The notes below the pieces were generated by a model. That model made no database searches, had not been told where the DNA came from, and was given only the letters and a program-made list of their open reading frames with translations. Below, in pieces: positions 11,881-23,340 of a DNA stretch of 64,000 nucleotides. A program made the position numbers and the translations under genes. Position 1 is the stretch's first letter, and the number at the start of each line of letters is the position of its first letter. The DNA comes from Staphylotrichum longicolle (lineage: Eukaryota > Ascomycota > Sordariomycetes > Sordariales > Chaetomiaceae), in NCBI GenBank assembly GCA_019096155.1, contig JAHCVI010000001.1, positions 4,836,001 to 4,900,000 of the forward strand. The letters run 5' to 3'.

Positions 11881-13732
11881 TGTCTCATTGTGTTGGCACC
11901 AGGTTGAAGCGACCTACTGGGGGATGCCGGCACACATCTCAGGGGCCCATTATCTCAGACGCAACCATGGCCGGCAGTTTCATTTTCTACAACCTGATCT
12001 TCACCGCTTATTTGGGCGGTACTCTGTTGTTTTGAGTTTCTCTTTTGTGCTGGGACCACAGATATACATATGTACATTTTCAATTGCGATTGATTATTCG
12101 ATCAGTCATCCTGACACCTCAGGTAACGAGGTGACCTTGTATTCCAATGACCAAAGCATTGTTCTAGGAGAGAGCCGCGTTTTGACAACCCACAGCACCC
12201 TCACCACCTCCGCCTCCACGGCGAGAAACCCGAAGAATCCCGCTAAATGGCTGCCCTGGGCAACGTGAAGGACAGTCGTTGGACTCTAGTCTCTAGCCAT
12301 CCACGACCTCGCGGCCACCCTCATTTTCTACTTCAACCTTGTTGCCTTAGACTAGGCAACTGGCCAAGCCATCCACCTCTGTGGTGGTGGACTCAAAACT
12401 GGACGTTCCTCTTTACATACACAGATCAAGAAGGCCATTGCTGAGATGCCTACAAGTACCTCCTGGATGGAGTCCTGTCGCAAAAGCGATGCTGCTGTCG
12501 CGAACAAACAACAGCGAGCCTAGTTGTCACACTTGCTCACCTCATTTACTACAACCCACAAACTCCTACACGCTGCTCTTGCGAGTCAACAGACCTGAGC
12601 GGAACTGGACCATGCTTGGTGGTCACAGGAAACTCCTCGGTGTTAGTTACAGAGATTTGGAGAGCCAGACAGTCCGTCGTCCCCTGGATCACCATGCCAA
12701 GCATGATCCTCTTTCTGATTGGTTGGCCAAGCGACTGACTGGCGCAAGCGTCATGCAGCGCCACGGGACAGCCGCCTTCTGTGGCGGTCCGTGACAGCTG
12801 AGTTTCCTTCGCAGCAGCTCGCCCATCGTTGCGGGATGACGGTGTCGTCGCCGGTGCTCGTCATGAGGATGCTTTGTTATCGCTGGTGGAAGACTGGCGG
12901 ATGAAACTCGCGCCCGCGCGGGGCAGTATCGTCGACAATACCGAGGTTACCGCGGAGTTTCGGAGACCGGGCAGTGTGCTGGCTCGTCGTGCCGTTTCTT
13001 CGTTGGGGGCCGCGATCTTCGGGTCGTTGGCTCTGTGCTGCGGCATAAAAGTGGAGATTTGGGGGCCTTTACGCAGGGTTGCTGGGACGAATCGAGATTG
13101 CGAACACTGCACTGTGACGCTCCTCAATAGTGTACACTAACGTTAACGCGTCTTGGACAATTCCATCTTTGGCCTTGCGCTGAGTTTTTCACGGTCGTCC
13201 GTTCTTTCTTCCTCGAGGCCGGGACCAGCTCACGTCAACACACACGCGCTTATCGCGTAAATCCACCAAATTGTCATCTCCTAATTCGGACAGCGAGTCT
13301 GAAATCACAATTTTAGCGCCCGGCTCATGGTTCCACGCTTTTAGGCAGGCGGTTCTCTTGGACTCATCGGCCGCAGCCCTTGCAAGGACCCTGTGTGCCC
13401 CTGTCATGCATGGCCCCTGTTTCTGTCCTGCGAGCACATGGCACAGTTGCGGGACTCGTGCGGATCTTCAGACGATTTGCCAGTTCGCTGTAACCTTGGG
13501 CGGCTAAGGGTCCAAGTCGCCAATCACGGCTGGCAGTGATTGGTTAGCGTCCTGGGCAATGCTGTTGGGTCTCATGTCTTCAGACGGCAGTCACGGTTCC
13601 TCCCAATTTTTTTTTCCTTCTCGCGACTCTTTCTTTTCTTCTTCGCGACGACAGCTCAAAGCCTCAAAGCCGGTGTGCGCCCGGTTGAACCCTCTCGGCC
13701 CTTTGTTCCCTTGGTTGCGGCCGCCAGACACC
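11881..13732. other. Unresolved region, possible degraded or unmodelled membrane-protein gene
   Basis: I cannot build a gene, but some plus-strand pieces look coding. At about 12424-12514 a frame reads IKKAIAEMPTSTSWMES after an ATACACAG splice-like site. At about 12520-12735 a frame contains LVVTLAHLIYYNP, a Cys-rich segment, and a hydrophobic MPSMILFLIGW end. At about 12829-13140 an acidic stretch leads to VSSLGAAIFGSLALCC, which could span a membrane. These pieces are in different frames with few clean donor sites. A multi-exon gene or a decayed copy would both fit. The final 500 bases are probably the promoter of the next gene. Confidence 0.3.
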
Positions 13733-14843
13733 ATGAAACCCTCATTCTCGCTCCTCGTTTCTCTTGTCGTGCCTTGTCTGGGAAAATGCTACTATCCAAA
13801 CGGCACGCAGGCGGGTGACTTTCCCTGTGATCCGGACGCGGAGACTACCGTTTGTTGTAGTGATGTGAATTATGACGGCTACGCCTGCCTCTCAAACAAG
13901 CTTTGCCAGTCTCCGACAGGCAGAATCATCCGAGGAACGTGTACCGACCCAACCTGGCAGTCTCCCGATTGCCCCAACTACTGCTTGCGTAGGTGCCTTA
14001 CCCGACCTTAACTTGACCTTGGCAGCAATGTCGCGTCGAGTTAATTCATCACTGCTGACCGAGGAATCAGAGTGGGCCGACGGCGGGCGGGATATGATTT
14101 CCTGCTCCAATGTCACGCAAAAAGACACTTCCTACTGCTGCCTCGGAATGGAGGGCTGCTGCAACTCGGGCGTTGGCCGGTTCGAGGTCCTTCCTTCGAA
14201 ACCTTATGTCTGGGCCCAATGGAATAAAGAGGCAGGGGGATATGTTGTCAAGACGCCACTCTCAGCAGCTTCCTCGTCCTCGGCTTCCTCGGCTTCCTCC
14301 ACGAGTCCGACCGCTTCAACCACCTCGACTGCCACGAGCAAAGCCAGCAGCGCAGCTGGAGAGACCTCAGCCTCTAATGAATCGAAATCATCAAGCGACG
14401 GGACCCGAGTTCCCACAGAAACCGGGGTACCCGGGCAAGGAGGAGCCAGCCAGCCGTCCCCAGCTACCGAGTCGGGTCAGCCATCCGGGTTATCCACAGC
14501 CGCCCAAGCCGGCATTGGGGTGGGCGCTGCTGCCGGTGCGCTGCTTGTCGCAGCCGTGGCGTATCTGTGGTGGAAGCTACGCAAGCTGCAGCAAGCGAAC
14601 CAAGGTTCGAAGACCACTCAGTGGCAGGACCCGCAGGACGACGCATACCCGACCCAATCTCTCGCTCCTCCCTATTACCCCCAGAATCCGCAGCAGAAAT
14701 ACGAACTCCAAGCTCCTGGGGAGACCCATGAGCTACAGGGCCACCATTATTATGTGCGGGGGGATGCGAGCAGCGCTGAGATGACAACACAACATGGCTA
14801 TGCACCTGAATCCCCCGTCACTACTTTTGGTCATGCGCGGTGA
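13733..14843 (+). CDS. Cys-rich secreted/single-pass membrane protein
   Basis: The ATG at 13733 opens a signal peptide (MKPSFSLLVSLVVPCLG) followed by a cysteine-rich ectodomain (CYYPNGTQ, VCCSDVNYDG, CPNYC, then YCCLGMEGCCN). A Ser/Thr-rich stalk follows, then one membrane helix (AGIGVGAAAGALLVAAVAYLWW) and a Gln/Pro/Tyr-rich cytoplasmic tail. The intron starts at 13989 (GTAGGT). The acceptor is either 14025 (37-bp intron, very short) or 14040 (52 bp); both keep frame and I prefer 14040. The layout is that of a common fungal family of wall-facing membrane proteins resembling stress sensors. Function is not known. Confidence 0.7.
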
Positions 14844-16184
14844 CAGCCGGACGAAAATATTGGAGAGGCGCATGATCTGTGCGGATAGATAGGTAGTCAG
14901 GGTCTTGATAATATCATTTTTTGTATAGTTTGGCCTCGAAGCGGGTTCCTCAGTTTGTACCACCAGTGAGCCGTTGCAGCAGCTGCATTTAACCTCGAGG
15001 CGACGTGAAGATTTGAATTGACACGGCATTTTGGGAGAAGGACATGACTTTCAAATGCCGTTATAATAAATGCTGTTATGACCCGAGGAGGGCCCGAAAC
15101 AAACAGTTCTGAGAGAACAGAGCGGATGGTAATTCTTTAATTGGGTACCTAACTGTCTGAACAGCAGGTCGCGGCTCAGGTAGTTTTGACCTTGACCAAC
15201 AGCATTCGTCAATGTTGAACAGGAACACCCTGAGACTAACTCGCAGACATTTGATTTTCTTTTTTTTTTTTTTTTTTTTTGTTAGGGCGTCCCTGCTCGG
15301 TATCACCAAGTGTAGCTCGGTCTGTGGTAGGGCGAGCAGTACTTACAAAAGTATCCGTGTCCTGGGAACAAGACACAGGCTCGAGGCGCAAGTGGCTGAT
15401 TGAACCCTTGGGAATTATGGCGAGCTGGCATTGCCCAAAGTTTCTAGAGTCAGCACATGTGTTCCTGTTCCTTCGGCACGTACAGGTAAGGCGACCTAGC
15501 CCCATTAGATATTTTTATACTAGAGATGGCGCAGCTGGATGACACTGATGTCAGCGTACAAAAGGGTTCTCACTCCCGATTTCTATGTGACTTGTGAACG
15601 ATACCTTGGTAAGCGTAAAACGTCGTCTGGGAAGGCTGTATCTGGTTCTGTTACCCTCCTGCCGAGGTAAGTGAGAGGTCGGAAGGCGTCGCCCATTCTG
15701 CTTCGTTCACACCCATCGCAGGAACATCTACCCCGGAAAACCTCCCGCGCATTCGCGAAAGAGATGCATTTTCAGCGTTAGGATCCCGTCCCCTGTTCGC
15801 GGGGTCGTTCAGGGCTGTGGCCGAGGATGCGAACCAACTGCATCCGACCCTCGAGGCTCGGTGCTGGGCTGGCTCGCTCATACATATAAACAGGCTGCAA
15901 GTTCCGCTTTCCGCTGCAATTCAAGTTTGCTTCTCTGACTCCTTCTCAACACGCGAGGGTCAAGCAGCATCACCAATCTCAATCCAGTCACCCAGCATTG
16001 TGACCTGTTCAGGACTTCAGGTTTTTGCACCCCATCAATCCACGAGCGTCTTATCAACGCATCGGTGCAGGAGTTACCTGCCGATAATGTCCCATAGTGT
16101 GGGAAGTGAAGGGAAAACTGGTGATATTCTGGGTCTGGTGGTCTGTTCTGTTCTGTGTTCTGGTCTGTGGAAAGGAACATAGCC
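14844..16184. other. Intergenic with a long poly-T run
   Basis: No supported gene. It contains the T20 tract at 15261-15280 and, just before the next ATG, a degenerate TTCTG/TCTGT repeat at about 16136-16171. The short open frames on both strands carry no domain. Confidence 0.5.
15261..15280. repeat. T20 homopolymer (A20 on the minus strand)
   Basis: Twenty uninterrupted T, preceded by TTTTCT. On the minus strand it reads as a poly-A tract. It could be slippage in a promoter or the tail scar of an old retroposition. No flanking target-site duplication or element body was recognised. Confidence 0.7.
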
Positions 16185-17000
16185 ATGGGCACCTCAGACA
16201 CCAGAACTTCCAGAAATGAGCACTCGTCTGCGCAAGACAACGCGAATTCAGCAGCGGCCGCGCACGCAGCAAACAAGTTCATCCCGGCTACCAAGGACGC
16301 CAAGCGCCTCTACTGGGCTCTCACCGGACCCCTGAGCACTTCCATCTTTGTTATGCCCGAACCCTTTTACGACCCGAACGCTCCTCTCGAGCCATACGTC
16401 CGCGGGGTTTCATCCGGCGCCGATGCGTCGGAATTGCATCCCGTCTCGCAGTCCCCGCTCACCGAACCCAAGATCAGATCCGCCACGGTGAGCGTCGACG
16501 TCCTAGACGACTGGGAGAAGCTTTGGGGCGAGACGCACGGCGGGCACTGGGATGGACCCGACGACTGGGAGGCCGAAGGCAGCCAAGTCCGCTTCGGGAT
16601 GATTCCCGGCGAGAACCCGAGATACGAGGGCTTCCCCGGGCAGGAGCACCTACGGAGGTGCTGCGGAGTAGACCGTCCGGTTGACAAGGCCGCCAAGTTG
16701 ATGGTGGAGTCAACGGGAGAGTTCCTGACGGTGCATGATTTTGTGTCGGCGGTGCATCCCTAGCTGCTGGGCTTGCGCGACGATATCCTGACTGCTTATG
16801 GGGATGCCGTGGCCGGCAAGCCCTTGCCGCCGGGGACGAAGATGATGGTTTCTCATCCAAAGTCGGGTTCTCTGATGGTCATGCCAGAGGAGAGGTGGAA
16901 GGCCAATCGCAAGAAGCACCCGCTGCACGACCGGTTGGCAGCCATGACTTGGCTGTGTGAGCCGCTCACATATTCTGGAGCCGGGCAGACTGGGAGTTGA
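16185..17000 (+). pseudogene. Hypothetical protein gene interrupted by an in-frame TAG
   Basis: From the ATG at 16185 a frame runs 192 codons to TAG at 16761-16763, then stays open in the same frame for a further 78 codons to TGA at 16998-17000. Both parts look like one protein: an Ala/Asn-rich start, a middle with WEKLWGETHGGHWDGPDDW, then ...FVSAVHP-stop-LLGLRDDILTAYGD and MMVSHPKSGSLMVMPEERW. A TGG to TAG change between HP and LL would explain it. The stop is followed by CTG, close to the CTA context linked to readthrough in fungi, so programmed readthrough is the alternative. No intron with usable splice sites removes the stop. I do not recognise the family. Confidence 0.55.
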
Positions 17001-17429
17001 AGTCAAACATCCGAATCATGGAGCACGACGGTGATCTCCTGTTAGGGGATGTTAAAGTTGGGACGGTGTCCACCGTCACGGGTAGCAACTGAACTGTGGT
17101 GGCGCAATCGAACAAATGACCGAGATAATTAGCTCTACCTGTAAGTGGACAGTAGGAGAGAATTCAATCTCACAAGGTTAAGCCGCACGTAAGTACATTG
17201 GGCTCATCACCCAGTTATCATTCCGAATATCTGATTTAGTGGTTCCAAGTCAACGGCTTCATATTCCACTCATGCACATGCCATAGCTCTAATTTATCGT
17301 CCTAGACATGAGGATATTTATTACGATACATCTGTCTATGCCTAAATACACATGCCTAGAGCAGGGGCTGCAAGGCAGCGCATGAGGAGACCACGAGCTC
17401 GGTGCCCTGACAAGGTTGACAATGATACC
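17001..17429. other. Intergenic, AT-rich
   Basis: No gene seen. Probably the 3' ends of the two flanking convergent units. Confidence 0.45.
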
Positions 17430-17555
17430 CTACGGCTTGGCCTTGCTGCTGACATAGGCGGGCGAGTTGTACGTGGGGTCGCTGGTGTCGACCATGACGC
17501 CCTTCATGCCGCCGTTGCCGCGCGTTTGCCCGGCCGTGGAAGGCATGGAACAGCC
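17430..17555 (-). CDS. 3' exon of a possible small conserved protein
   Basis: On the minus strand an exon-like block starts after a TTTTCCAAG acceptor at 17555 and reads GCSMPSTAGQTRGNGGMKGV and on through VDTSDPTYNSPAYVSSKAKP to TAG at 17432-17430. The composition (Gly/Ser/Thr, then a YNSPAY motif) looks like a real small hydrophilic protein and is not typical of random frames. No convincing donor or first exon with an ATG could be placed upstream, so the gene may be partial or decayed. Part of the sequence is also read by a longer minus-strand frame that shows nothing recognisable. Confidence 0.35.
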   Translation of the reverse strand, partial: GCSMPSTAGQTRGNGGMKGVMVDTSDPTYNSPAYVSSKAKP

Positions 17556-18250
17556 CTTGGAAAATGACAAGACGACGGAGCACCTCTACCCCCCACCCCC
17601 CCTTCCCCGCGCGCCTTGCGGATATGATGGCTTCGCCACGTCGGTTCGCGTCGGACAGCGTGGGGTGAAACCCGGTCTCATCTGACCCCGTTCCGCGAAT
17701 GAAGGTCGAGCTCCGCCCCCTTTCATCCTCCGACCAGGCTGCCTTCTGACGTGTCCAGGAAAGATGCAACCGAGGTTAGGTATGAACCGATGAGAGATGA
17801 CCTTGACCGACTGGTATGCGGCTGCAGGAAAGATGCAGTTTGGATGTCGTGATAAGGAACATGCGTTGGTAAGGCGGAGTGCGGGCGCCAATAGAGTTGC
17901 CTGTGGCTTTGGGTTTGGCCAAAGTCGACAAACCGAGGGGGCATTCTTAGTAAAACTGGCTGGGCGGTTGCCTCGGGGCGACGGAGGGCAGCTCAATCCG
18001 GCCCAATCACCGCGGTGGAGGACACCATGCGGCTCAAGTTGTTCACGAGGGGAAGGGAGATGGTACGCGGCCTCTTGGTGGTTTGCCCTGATGCTTGTCC
18101 CCCGACCCTTTGCTATTTCTCGGTTGACGCCCCCTTCCAACATTCTCCAATTGCCATGAGGAGACAGGACAGGTGTCATTCAGCACCACCCTTTTCGGTT
18201 CTTTTCGCCATCCGTCCCCTCTTTGCCTCAGGCAGCTGGCTGGATAGAAG

Positions 18251-20057
18251 ATGCCGTATGCAGATGCTACAGAATCCTCGAAGTCCAAGCGCAGAGAGAA
18301 GGCTGGGCCCCTCACAGCCCCCCCGCCCCGTCCTCCCCTCCCTCGCCCCCGGCCTCGACCTCGTCAACATCATCATCGTCAGTACTCGGCTATCAGACCA
18401 CTGACAAAACCCGGGCCCCTGGAGGTCCCTCGACATCGGTCCAGCGCTTCCAGCCCCGGAGACACGTCCTGCCACCCCAGCCTTCGCATGGTGGAGCAAC
18501 GAAGATCCAGTCTCCAAAACACACGAGACAAGATGAAGGCAAGAGATGCCCAGGCGTCGTCGTCGTGCCTGAAGAGCTTGCACGGGCCGGGGTCAAGCCG
18601 GCTGAGTGCACTAAGGACCGTACCGCGGTAGAGAACCAACTGGCCCAGGAGCTCGCCGATGTCAGACATAAGCTCGCCGATGCCAGACACGAGCTCTCGA
18701 TTCAAACCAACAAGGCCAGCAAGCTGGAGAAAGCCCTTGTGGCTCGAGATGCCGAGCTCGCACTAGCTCGGGACAGCCTGGGTTCACACACGGAGGAGGC
18801 GGCCTCTCTGACCCGGGAATACGGAAAGCCCAAGGACAAGCTGGATAAGGAGACCACAAAGGCCGAGGCGGATAGGGCTAGCCTGACCGAGGACGTCGCC
18901 CAAAATCAGAAAGGGTGTGTTCGCATTTGGGAGGATTGGGAAGCAGCCGAAAAATCGGCTAAAAAGGGCGGGGGCGAGTGGAAGGAGAAGAGTGGCCAGT
19001 TGCAGCAGGATGAGAACCAGTTGCAGGAGGAGAGGGACCAGTTGCAGGAGGAGAGGAACCAGTTGCAGGAGGAGAGGGACCAGTTGCAGGAGGAGAGGGA
19101 CCAGTTACGCCAGGAGAGGGACCAGTTGCTCCAGGGGGGGAACCAGCTGCGCCAGGAGAGGGACCAGTTGCAGGAGGAGAGGAACCAGTTGCAGGAGGAG
19201 AGGGACCAGTTACGCCAGAAGAGGGACCAGTTGCAGGAGGAGAGGGACCAGTTGCAGGAGGAGAGGACCAGTTGCTCCAGGAGGGGAACCAGTTGCGCCA
19301 GAAGAGGGACCAGTTGCAGGAGGAGAGGGACCAGTTGCGCCAGGAGAGGACCAGTTGCGCCTGCAGAAACAACACCGCGCAGCAGCAAATGGAAACCCTG
19401 CAACAGCAATTGCAAGACGAAAGCGGTGCGCAGGCACGCGTCGTTGAGCTCTTGGACGAACTCGAGCGGGGCCGGGAGACCCTTCGAGAAGAGGCCGACG
19501 GCCACCAGGCCGCCATCACCATCCTCACAACCCTGCTCGCTGCCGCAGAAGTCCAGGCTGATGAGGCCCTCGCCGCCGCGGAGCAGGCCCGCCTCGCCCA
19601 CGAGCAGGCCCTCAGCGAAGCCACCCTCCAAACCCAGCTCGCCCGTTCCCTTGCCCTGATCATGGTCGCATATGCAGTCGACGCCTTCGCACAACGCGAC
19701 GCCGCCCACCAAGAAACGCACACCCTGCTCCTCGACCTTACGAACCAGCACGCTGCCCGCCTCCCTAGCGCCACCGCCGTTGAACCCGCAGACCTCCCCA
19801 CCCCGCCGCCCACCCCCGCCGTCACCACCGCCCGGCTCCCGCCCCGAGCCCAAGGCCTCTGGCACAACACCCATGCGCCCGGCCACTCGACCACGAGGTG
19901 TCCGCCGCTGAACAAGTGCAAGGAACCGCGCGATGCGGCCGTCGTCGGCGTATCCCCGATTCGAGACGCTCCGGCCGCGGCAGGCGCGGCGTCAAAAGCG
20001 GTCGCGCCGTTATCGGCGGCTGCGGAGAAAGCAACCGTTGGCGTACCGGGCGCTTAA
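18251..20057 (+). pseudogene. Coiled-coil repeat protein with broken reading frame
   Basis: A candidate start at 18251 reads MPYADATESSKSKRREK. From about 18600 another frame encodes a heptad-rich coiled coil (AVENQLAQELADVRHKL, then KASKLEKALVARDAELALA), which runs into QLQEERD/QLRQERD repeats. Inside the repeats the frame changes: two 20-bp units, each missing one G (19249-19268 and 19332-19351), and an extra base near 19373 shift the coil. Coiled-coil sequence continues one frame over (METLQQQLQDESGAQARV) to a stop at 20057. The net effect is one uncorrected frameshift plus a compensated pair. No single frame or obvious intron set gives an intact protein. Near the end a third frame (about 19933-20130) also looks coding and meets a GTAAGT donor. 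Function is unknown. Confidence 0.5.
18997..19372 (+). repeat. 21-bp minisatellite encoding QLQEERD heptads
   Basis: Eighteen head-to-tail units of CAGTTGCAGGAGGAGAGGGAC-like sequence, starting with a diverged unit and ending in a diverged one. Sixteen units are exactly 21 bp; two (19249-19268 and 19332-19351) are 20 bp. The 21-bp length keeps the frame and matches a coiled-coil heptad, so unit gain or loss would only lengthen or shorten the coil. The 20-bp units do not keep the frame. Confidence 0.9.
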
Positions 20058-20971
20058 GGTGTTCGCTGGGGCCCCTTTTGTTACTAGATTCCTTCCAAGG
20101 GGAGCGGAGGAATTGCCGGGCAGGGGTAAGTAACTGGGTGGTTTTGGCCTGAGTGCTGACATGGTAGAGTGTGGGCTAATTAGACTGACTTTGCGTTGTT
20201 CAGGGGCGCGGTGGGTAATGGGACCTGAAGGGGATGTTGATTTGAGGTTGCAGTGAGGTTTGGGGCGGGGGGGAGGGGGCGGGGTAACTTTGCTGGGAGG
20301 CGTTTTTGATTTCGTGAGATGTTGTTAATGATCCGTATGGATGGGGGTAAAGTTCCGGATGTCTCGGGCTGTGAGCCAAAACTGTCCCCAAGCATGTTAC
20401 CAACACCAAATTCCGACTTCTGTTGTATGTATATGTCGCTTGGGTTCTCCATTTCATTTCTCTAATGTACGAGGTTGAGCTGAAGAGAAGAAATGTGGAT
20501 GGAGGCTGATTGACCTCACCATCAATGCCTGACTGTAAGCTGAGTGCTAACATGCTGCTCCACGACTTCGAGGCGATCTAGACTGGCCACGCTATACAAC
20601 TATCGCCGAGATGAACTGTTGTCAACGCAGAATAGAGAGTAATTAGCCTCGAAAGCAATAGCAGCGAAGTGTTCCTATGGCAAGTACATTTCCTCGCGGA
20701 GACATCTCCTCCCTCTCCTTGGCCCCCCAAACCCCTGTGGAACTCCGCTTGGTTTGATGGACGTTCTCCTCGCTCCCGAGGGAGGACTTCTTGACAAGCC
20801 CACCATCCAGCGGGTTGTGGTAAGTTATGGCTTAACGTGCCTGATTATTCCCCAATCACATACTCCTCCATCTCCTGCATTGGCTTCCTCATACAACGTC
20901 TCATTCCGCTAGTCAACTACAAAGCCCCGGACGCGGTTAAGCCCCCACCTAGTCCACAGCCAGTCAAACAC
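20058..20971. other. Intergenic; one exon-like fragment
   Basis: Mostly without coding features. At 20757-20819 an ATG frame reads MDVLLAPEGGLLDKPTIQRV and meets a GTAAGT donor at about 20820, with a TAG acceptor near 20912. The following sequence soon runs into the F-box-like fragment on the other strand. It could be the orphan first exon of a gene cut by that insertion. Confidence 0.3.
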
Positions 20972-21260
20972 CTACAGCCGCTTCAGCATCTCGACCCAAG
21001 ACCGGTCCCGCAGCGCAAACCAGGCGTCCCTCCACAGCATCACCGACACGAACTGGTCCCGCGACTGCTTCCTGTCCCGGAAGGGCGGCAGCCAGCTCAT
21101 CGAGTGCAAGCCCTCGCCATACCAGGAGACGTAGCGCCCACGTAGCGCGCCGTGCCAGCCGAAGGGCACGAGGTCGAGCTCCTTTCCGACGTGCGGCACG
21201 TACGGGCCGGCCATCTCCCACTTGTCCCGGACCCGGGTCGGGTCGCAACAACAGGGCTTG
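20972..21260 (-). pseudogene. C-terminal fragment of F-box-like family gene
   Basis: On the minus strand the frame ending at the TAG at 20974-20972 reads ELDLVPFGWHGALRGRYVSW, then YGEGLHSMSWLPPF, and closes with WFALRDRSWVEMLKRL. This matches the end of the complete gene at 54199-55470 (VPFGWSDALRGHYVHWYGSG, IRWLPPWESRE, FALWDRERVEALKRL). Homology starts near DPTRVRDKWE at about 21235. No N-terminal F-box or middle part is found upstream, so this is a truncated copy. It could also be the last exon of a gene whose other exons I cannot see. Confidence 0.6.
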
Positions 21261-21281
21261 GCCAGTGACGCTGCAAGCCAT

Positions 21282-23340
21282 GTACGAAGTGTGTGATGAC
21301 AGATAACTTTGCTTGCGCTCAGCCTCTCAGGATTTCAACAACGACACCTTGATAAGGAACATTGCCTTTGGTTTTCTGGCTGGTGCTAGGGACTCGGACC
21401 CTTGCTCCTTGTGGTGGGCTGGTCCTTGTCAGGGTGATGGCCAACATGATGGTGCTGGGAGCCCCGTCGCCTCGTCCAGGCCGGATGGACTTGGGGTAAT
21501 AGGTGGGGTCAAGTAAGGAATTGCTGCGGGACGCGGAGTGGACACCTCGCGGGCCGCGCCGCGAATGGTGAGCTGCTGAAGAGGACTGAGGAGTCTGCAG
21601 ATCTGCGTGCCCGGCCGACTTGTATTTCATCCGTGCCGTGACGACTTGTTGAAAGCCTCTTCTCCCCTTGAAATGCTCTGGGATGTACCTGATGTTACAA
21701 GCTAACTCTCCCCAGAAAGCTTCACAGTTGGCAATCGGCGAATCGACCAAAGAATGACCGCAAAATCGAAGACCGGTGAACCAACTGCACAAGTGCACAA
21801 GGCACTGGAAGGAGGCACTCTAACGCGGGATCCTGGGATCAACCCTGAAGCACCGAAGCTCCCATCCCGTGCAGTTGAAATTACAACACCCTTGCTCTTC
21901 GTTCTTCAACGACTCTGGGATTGGGCAGGACGCGGCGTAACACGCTTCTCCTGCCGATCTCCGCGCCCAATCGTGGGGATGACTGTCGGCCCCACGCTGC
22001 GTTTGCATACGGCCCCCATTTCCAGATATTTCTACCCAAGACTGCAATCGAGAACTTGAGCTTCGCTGGTGCGCGAAGAGCAGGGGGGGTTGGCCGGAAT
22101 GATGACGATGGAGCCACTTTGTTGGTTGCCTGCTCTCAACTACACTTTCTTGCTTGTTCAAGACGAAAAACTCCAACTAAATCATTTCGGTATTTCTGTT
22201 TAGCAGACGCCTAACTAATTTTATTGGACGCCAAGCGAGCCGAATCGGAGGGAGCCATCAACTGGGCGAGTTGCGGAATGATGCCGGCAGTTTGATGGCC
22301 GGCCCGAACCCGCCTGCCTCGGTGCCAATCCGGTTTCCGACTCGGATTGGCCAAGAAAGCCCAGGCTCAGCTGCGTCCCCAGTGCGGAACTCAGCAGCCT
22401 GTTCAGAGCTGAAGAAGCTGGGCAATGAACTAAACTTCTCGAAAAACCGGGGAGCTTCCCGTCGACGCCACCAACGCGAGGAGCTTGTGGTCTGTCATGC
22501 CCGTCACCCCTGAATCCCGACGCACAAGACTCCCATCCTAGCCAGATGCGAAAACTCTCTTGATGCGGGCAAGGGCGTGGCGCTGGAACCCGGGTTTTCT
22601 CATTGAATTGACAAGGGTATCTCGTCAGCCAGGGGGATCGTCGTCGCCGTTCTCTTCCCCGGTTTTTGAAGACAAGTGGCGCGGCTCGCTGCCGGTTGTC
22701 CCGTCCCTCAGGGGCCTGGCAAGAATCAAGGGTGGGCGATTGGCCCGGATTTTGCCCCGGGGTGCACTAGGGTCCTAGGGGGAACCTAAACCATCATCCC
22801 ATCATCCTTTGCTCCTGGATTTGTGTCAATTCTCCCCAAAGTGCCAAAGGTCTGGACTGATGACATCCTCACACAGTAGCTTGCGCAACCGACGTTGAAG
22901 CCGGTGAGGTCAGGGCCACGACCAAATGCATGGGCTGTTGACGTTATTTTCAGGGGAGGCCCATCTCCCGCACAGTGGCTTACTGCGAGACCCAACATCT
23001 CGGGACTGCCGAGCACGGCATCCCTTGCCCCCGAGGAAAAACAAGGCTCGGGGCCGAACCTTGTCCATTGGGCAACCAGCTCCTTTCGTTGTCTGGGTCA
23101 ACCCGCGGTCTTCAAGGAGAGTGTGACTGTGGGGTTGGATGTACTTGTAATCAAGGGGACGTGTGACTTGAACAGACCAAGGTAACATCAAGGGCATGCA
23201 GGATGCAGGTCGGATTGCACAACCGCAGCCCAGCCATCCAAACAGGACAATATTGAAGTTTCATTTGTCCTGTGGCCCCAGATCTTGCTTTGAACGCTCC
23301 CCCGCCCCCTCCCCCCCGGCGAATACCCTAGGACCCCGGT
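21282..23340. other. Intergenic, no supported gene
   Basis: About 2 kb with only short overlapping frames. None shows a domain, repeated motif or plausible exon chain. Confidence 0.5.

Noticed and set aside
15241..15300. Poly-T/poly-A tract as the tail of a retroposed element
   Set aside because: No element body, reverse-transcriptase frame or target-site duplication is visible next to it. Simple slippage is enough.
18997..19372. Regular direct repeats that might suggest a CRISPR-like array
   Set aside because: The units are contiguous 21-mers without spacers, are in frame with a coiled coil, and lie in a eukaryotic genome.
18906..19921. Two long minus-strand frames (320-326 codons) opposite the coiled-coil gene
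   Set aside because: They are the antisense of the 21-bp repeat (CNWSLSS-type repeats) and show no domain. The length comes from the repeat lacking stops.
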